NCBI GenBank assembly: GCA_937974175.1
Contig: CALJIG010000034.1
Location: 1 to 9,902, forward strand
Length of the DNA stretch: 9,902 bases
Direction: 5' to 3'
Source: an uncultured Ignavibacteria bacterium
Lineage (GTDB): Bacteria > Bacteroidota > Ignavibacteria > Tepidaquicellales > Tepidaquicellaceae
The position numbers and the translations under genes are program-made. Positions 6,534 through 9,902 of the stretch are shown here, in pieces (positions within the stretch are counted from its first letter, which is position 1; each line of letters opens with the position of its first letter). The notes under the pieces are model-generated. The model was not told where the DNA came from, made no database searches, and saw only the letters and a list, made by a program, of their open reading frames with translations.

Positions 6534-7139
6534 ATGAAAAGAACAAAAGAAGAAGCAGAGCAGACTAAGAAAAAGCTTATCGATATTGCCTTAGATACTT
6601 TAATAAAAGAAGGCTTCGAAAATGTTACGCTGGAAAATGTAGCCGCAAAAGCCGGCGTAACACGCGGAGCTATCTACTGGCACTTTAATAATAAAGAAGA
6701 CTTGCTCGACTACCTTATAAAGTCAAAGGATGTCGAGTCAATTGAAATAATGGATAGCATCAGTAAAGCAGATGTTTCCCCTATGGAAAAAATAGATATG
6801 CTTATATCAGGAAATTTCCCAAAGCTCAAAACTCAGACCCAGATGAAAAACTATGCACGGTTAAAAATGGATCTGTATAATTATTATCAGAAGTACGGCG
6901 ATAACAGAAATATCGGCAAAATTTTTACCAAACATCTTGCTTCATTTATAAAGCAGGCTCAGTCAGAAGGTAAAATAAAATCAGAAGTAAACGTAAATGA
7001 ATCAGCTTATACTATCTTCTGCCTCATAGGAGGATTGTATTTAAGATTCAACCAGCAGAGTTCTGCTTACAAATCACTGCAAAGCATTCACGGAGTTGTA
7101 AAAAATTATATAAAACAATTAGAAACCCGGCAAGGTTAA
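6534..7139 (+). CDS. TetR/AcrR-family transcriptional repressor (201 aa)
   Basis: DNA-binding regulator of the TetR family, probably ligand-responsive. The N-terminal domain (about 1-60) is strongly family-like: KRTKEEAEQTKKKLIDIALD, then the helix-turn-helix VTLENVAAKAGVTRGAIYWHFNNKEDLL (given here as positions 31-58, key residues AAKAGVTRGAIYWHF). This resembles AcrR/TtgR-type efflux-pump repressors. Residues from about 65 form the all-helical ligand-binding and dimerisation domain, which is divergent, so the effector cannot be guessed. The length is typical. A perfect palindrome 19 bp upstream is the likely own operator. A secreted serine hydrolase gene starts 10 bp after its stop, so both are probably transcribed together and repressed by this protein. 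Unlike the usual AcrR arrangement, no efflux-pump gene is adjacent in this window. Confidence 0.92.
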   Translation: MKRTKEEAEQTKKKLIDIALDTLIKEGFENVTLENVAAKAGVTRGAIYWHFNNKEDLLDYLIKSKDVESIEIMDSISKADVSPMEKIDMLISGNFPKLKTQTQMKNYARLKMDLYNYYQKYGDNRNIGKIFTKHLASFIKQAQSEGKIKSEVNVNESAYTIFCLIGGLYLRFNQQSSAYKSLQSIHGVVKNYIKQLETRQG

Positions 7140-7149
7140 ATAAAATATT

Positions 7150-8562
7150 ATGAACAAAAGGTCTTTAGGATTTTACATATTATTATTACTTACAATAATA
7201 TTTTTTCTTATAAAAGATTCAAAAGCGCAGACCTTCGATACTGCATACGCAAGAAAACTCCAGAATGCACTAAATACTCTAAAAGCAAATAACAGCCTTG
7301 TCGGCATATCAGCCGCAGCCTACGTCCCCGGGCAAGGCCTTTGGCAGGGCACTTCCGGTATTTCCGAAGCGGGAGTAAACCTTACACCTGATTACGTATT
7401 CATGACTGGAAGCGTAATGAAAAATTTTGTCGCTACAATAATTTTACAACTGGAAGAAGCCGACAGCCTTAGCATAGATGACAAACTTTACCAGTGGCTT
7501 CCTCGCTATAATAATATAGACAGCAATATTACAATTAAACAGATGCTGAACCACACAAGCGGAATTTATAATTTTACAGATAACCCTGCATTTTCTAATG
7601 CGATGAATTCCAATCTGAACAGATACTGGACTCCCGAAGAAATTGTATCACAGTTTGTTCTGCCCCCTAACTTTGCTCCGGGTGCATCATGGAGATATTG
7701 CAATACAAGCTATGTGCTTCTTGGAATGATAATTTCAAAAATTACACGGACATCATTATCACAGCAGCTTCACGAAAGATTTTTTACTCCGCTGGGAATG
7801 ACAAATTCTTTCTTTGAACCGCAGGACTCAGTTACCGCTCCCTATGCACATAACTGGGTAGACCTCAACGGAGATGGCATTTTAGATGATGCATCAGGTA
7901 TTCCGCGTACAGCAATTTACAGCTCTACCGTAGGTTCAAGTGGAATTACAACTAATTCCGAAAGTCTTATTAAATGGGGAAGAAATTTATACGGCGGCTC
8001 ACTGCTGACTCAGACATCCAGAAATAAAATGCTTACATTCATCTCTATGAGCTCGCCGGGAATTAACGGATACGGACTTGGCACCTTCAGATATAATGCA
8101 AATGGTAGATACTGCTTCGGGCACGGAGGAAATCTTTTCGGCTACTCATGCATGTACATGTACTATCCTCAGGATAGCATTTGTATTTCACTTATGGTAA
8201 ACAGAGATGTTGATACAGGACCTCTTGCTGTAAATTTTATGGATAAGGTTATTACGTTTCGCCCCGTAGGAATTAAAAATATATCATCAGAGAATCCGGC
8301 AGGTTATCATTTATATCAGAATTTCCCGAACCCTTTCAACCCCGAAACAAGTATAAATTTCTCGCTGCCAAAGCAAAGTGATGTGAAGCTTAATATATAT
8401 AATTCATTGGGGAAATTAGTACAGAATGTGTTTGAAGGAAAATTGCAAAGCGGTACTTATAATTATAAATGGAATGCTGCAGATTTTCCAAGCGGAGTTT
8501 ACTTTTACAAAATAGAGACAAGTGATTTCACATCAGTAAAGAAAATGTCTTTAGTTAAGTAA
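7150..8562 (+). CDS. T9SS-secreted serine hydrolase, class C beta-lactamase/D-Ala-D-Ala carboxypeptidase-like (470 aa)
   Basis: Secreted serine hydrolase of the beta-lactamase/transpeptidase-like family (PF00144 type: class C enzymes, DD-peptidases, esterases). A signal peptide ends at about SKA26. The catalytic domain (about 35-370) has SxxK as SVMK (Ser88, Lys91), YxN as YCN (Tyr183, Asn185) and, in place of the third KTG box, HGG (325-327), common in carboxypeptidase/esterase members. 'MLNHTSGIYNF' (132-142) is a family hallmark. A Ca-binding-like loop DLNGDGILDD (238-247) sits inside the domain. Residues ~385-470 form a type-A T9SS sorting domain (YHLYQNFPNPFNPETSINFSLP-like start, split here as positions 387-407; terminal KKMSLVK), so the mature protein goes to the cell surface or medium. 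It starts 10 bp after the TetR gene and is probably under its control. The substrate is unknown: beta-lactamase activity is possible, but esterase or peptidase activity is equally likely. Confidence 0.92.
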   Translation: MNKRSLGFYILLLLTIIFFLIKDSKAQTFDTAYARKLQNALNTLKANNSLVGISAAAYVPGQGLWQGTSGISEAGVNLTPDYVFMTGSVMKNFVATIILQLEEADSLSIDDKLYQWLPRYNNIDSNITIKQMLNHTSGIYNFTDNPAFSNAMNSNLNRYWTPEEIVSQFVLPPNFAPGASWRYCNTSYVLLGMIISKITRTSLSQQLHERFFTPLGMTNSFFEPQDSVTAPYAHNWVDLNGDGILDDASGIPRTAIYSSTVGSSGITTNSESLIKWGRNLYGGSLLTQTSRNKMLTFISMSSPGINGYGLGTFRYNANGRYCFGHGGNLFGYSCMYMYYPQDSICISLMVNRDVDTGPLAVNFMDKVITFRPVGIKNISSENPAGYHLYQNFPNPFNPETSINFSLPKQSDVKLNIYNSLGKLVQNVFEGKLQSGTYNYKWNAADFPSGVYFYKIETSDFTSVKKMSLVK

Positions 8563-8585
8563 AAACATAAAGTCACCATTACTAT

Positions 8586-8690
8586 CCCTGCTTATGATTT
8601 ACGGGACAGCACTTACGGATTTCTTTCTTAAGGTTTAGAGATAGAAAGTGCGGCCTCTCTCTCGCAGTTTAAATCACAAGCAGGGTTTTT
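8586..8690 (+). terminator. Long stem with T-tract after the hydrolase gene, probable terminator or structured element
   Basis: CCCTGCTTATGATTT (8586-8600) pairs with AAATCACAAGCAGGG (8671-8685) with a single A/C mismatch, extended by A8601-T8670. It is directly followed by TTTTT (8686-8690). The enclosed ~70 nt contain a further pair, GCACTT (8609-8614)/AAGTGC (8646-8651). The T-run lies on the plus-strand side, fitting termination of the tetR-hydrolase transcript. The minus-strand side lacks a T-run, so termination of the convergent patatin gene is less clear. The loop is far longer than in a classical terminator, so this may instead be a small repeat element or structured RNA. Confidence 0.5.
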
Positions 8691-8701
8691 ATTTATAATA
8701 A

Positions 8702-9628
8702 TTACTCCTTCACTTTCTCAGCTATCAGTTTTTTTATTTCTTCTATTCTATCCTTCGCCACCGTATACCCTGCATCATAAACCTGTTTATCGAACTTATC
8801 ACTGAGAAGAGGAAAACCTGATAGCTTCGGCTCCAATAAAATATCAGCAGTCGGAGCAATGCTTCTTCTTATTTTATTAGCAGCTATCTGATAGCTTCTT
8901 GCAAGCACATCTATAAAATTTTTTATTTCAGGCTTCGTATCTACAACAGCCATTAAGTCAATTGCAATTACTACATCAGGATTATATGTCCGCGCAATAT
9001 CAACGGCTACGCCGTCAAGCACTCCGCCATCGACTAAAATCATTCCATACATTTTCACAGGCTCAAATATCATAGGTATAGCGCACGAAGAATTTACGGA
9101 AGGAGCAATCGGTCCCGATGAAAGCGCAATAGTCTTCCCGCTTAAAAGGTCGGTTGTGATTGCAACAAAAGGAATTTTAGTATCCTCTATATTTTTTACT
9201 TTTATATTATCTGTAATATATTTCTGAAGATTTTCGCCTGTAACAAAACCCGTCATCGAATTAAAAACCGAAGCGTTAAATATTTCTTCCGCTTTTATTT
9301 CCATTGCCTTTTTTCTTATAGCATCGCTGTTCGGATTATCTGAATAAATTGCTCCGACAAAGCTTCCAACGCTGGTTCCGACAATCAAATCAATCTGAAT
9401 ATTATTTTCTTCAAAGACTTTTAAAACTCCAAGATGCGCCATACCGAGAAACGCTCCCCCGCCAAGTACAACTGCTACACGCGGTTTTGTTTTTAGCACT
9501 CGTGGCGGCGGCATTTCAGAAGGAGTATTAATTTCCATGAACGATGAAGAACAGGAAGAAAGACTGGAAGACAGAATAACGGAAGAAATTAAAAGCAGAA
9601 CAGTAAGAAGATATTTATAATTTTTCAT
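8702..9628 (-). CDS. Patatin-like phospholipase, predicted lipoprotein (308 aa)
   Basis: Serine acyl hydrolase with a Ser-Asp dyad of the patatin/RssA-like family, expected to act on phospholipids or other acyl esters. A lipoprotein signal has LSSC with Cys26 as the acylation site, then a Pro/Ser-rich linker (27-48). The patatin domain begins at PRVAVVLGGGAFLGMAHLGV (49-68), with the Gly-rich oxyanion hole at GGG (56-58). It continues with the nucleophile elbow GTSVG (Ser86) and the catalytic Asp in DGG (Asp200). Conserved 'SSCAIPMIFEPV' (180-191) precedes the Asp. The C-terminal part (about 220-308) is helical and ends in a lysine-rich helix. It lacks the long C-terminal POTRA and barrel regions of PlpD-type patatins and does not reach the length of T9SS cargo. 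It is convergent with the secreted hydrolase gene and has no co-directional neighbour in the window. Confidence 0.93.
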   Translation of the reverse strand: MKNYKYLLTVLLLISSVILSSSLSSCSSSFMEINTPSEMPPPRVLKTKPRVAVVLGGGAFLGMAHLGVLKVFEENNIQIDLIVGTSVGSFVGAIYSDNPNSDAIRKKAMEIKAEEIFNASVFNSMTGFVTGENLQKYITDNIKVKNIEDTKIPFVAITTDLLSGKTIALSSGPIAPSVNSSCAIPMIFEPVKMYGMILVDGGVLDGVAVDIARTYNPDVVIAIDLMAVVDTKPEIKNFIDVLARSYQIAANKIRRSIAPTADILLEPKLSGFPLLSDKFDKQVYDAGYTVAKDRIEEIKKLIAEKVKE

Positions 9629-9902
9629 TCCGGGCTTGAAGTTTTAAGAATATGAACCGCTGCTTAAATTAACCATCTTTGGAATTAATCTAAGTGGTAA
9701 AATAAGGACTAGGAAAAAATTCCTACCTATCCCTACTAATAGGGAAGATTTCAGTGAACCGTAATTTATTTTTTTGTAAATTGAATTTGTTTGGGTATAT
9801 ATTGAATGGCATTATTAGAGTAATAAAAATCTTACCGAAATACGACAATGTCGGATTTTCAAAAATGCAGCATTGTAAAAACAATACCGGAGTTTTAAAA
9901 AT
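9629..9902. other. Right-edge intergenic sequence with small hairpins, no supported gene
   Basis: No credible ORF or RNA gene is visible in these ~270 bp; the longest possible plus-strand reading is about 16 codons. Two adjacent hairpins stand out: TAGGAA-AAAA-TTCCTA (9710-9725) and CCCTA-CTAA-TAGGG (9731-9744), followed some distance later by a T-rich stretch (9767-9776). A short odd palindrome CGACA-A-TGTCG lies at 9843-9853, and ATTGT-AAAA-ACAAT at 9872-9885. The patatin gene's promoter should be in the left part, but I find no well-formed promoter elements. Confidence 0.5.

Noticed and set aside
9653..9902. Very short plus-strand ORFs (6 to 16 codons) near the right edge as leader peptides
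   Set aside because: They have no ribosome-binding signal, no regulatory codon runs and no downstream gene in view to be regulated.

Overview
The window is AT-rich and looks like a genome fragment from the Ignavibacteria/Bacteroidota side of the FCB group. Three things support this. One secreted protein ends in a type IX secretion (T9SS) sorting domain with the 'NFPNPFNPETSINFSLP' signature that is abundant in Ignavibacteria-like genomes. The left part encodes an alternative complex III (ACIII). None of the eight genes has a convincing Shine-Dalgarno sequence in front of its start. The exact taxon cannot be settled from this sequence alone.

Left third (40-4107, minus strand): a respiratory operon read right to left. 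It runs actA (pentaheme cytochrome c), then a 71-residue membrane-anchored protein I do not recognise, then actB (a large, Tat-exported, probably lipid-anchored iron-sulfur subunit that lacks molybdenum-enzyme features). The rest of the operon (actC onward) would lie off the left edge. ACIII oxidises menaquinol and passes electrons to cytochrome c or directly to a terminal oxidase, so the organism probably respires aerobically or facultatively. A nested inverted repeat (4141-4204) sits just upstream of actA and could fold in its 5' leader.

Middle (4108-4622): a 515-bp gap between divergent genes. Its right half is filled by a compound palindromic repeat of about 200 bp, MITE/REP-like and with no ORF of its own.

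Centre to right (4623-8562, plus strand): a class D (OXA-type) beta-lactamase-family lipoprotein with all catalytic motifs, followed 39 bp later by a predicted outer-membrane beta-barrel protein. Next is a TetR/AcrR-type regulator preceded by a perfect 27-bp palindrome, which is the probable operator. Only 10 bp further on is a T9SS-secreted serine hydrolase of the class C beta-lactamase/D-alanyl-D-alanine-carboxypeptidase-like family. The regulator and hydrolase look like one self-regulated transcription unit. A long stem with a T-tract (8586-8690) ends it.

Right end (8702-9628, minus strand): a patatin-like phospholipase predicted to be a lipoprotein, convergent with the hydrolase. The last ~270 bp carry no gene I can support, only small hairpins.

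Most of the window is recognisable biology. The least explained items are the 71-residue protein inside the ACIII operon, the compound palindromic repeat, the structured actA leader, the TetR palindrome with its hydrolase partner, and the OXA-barrel pair.
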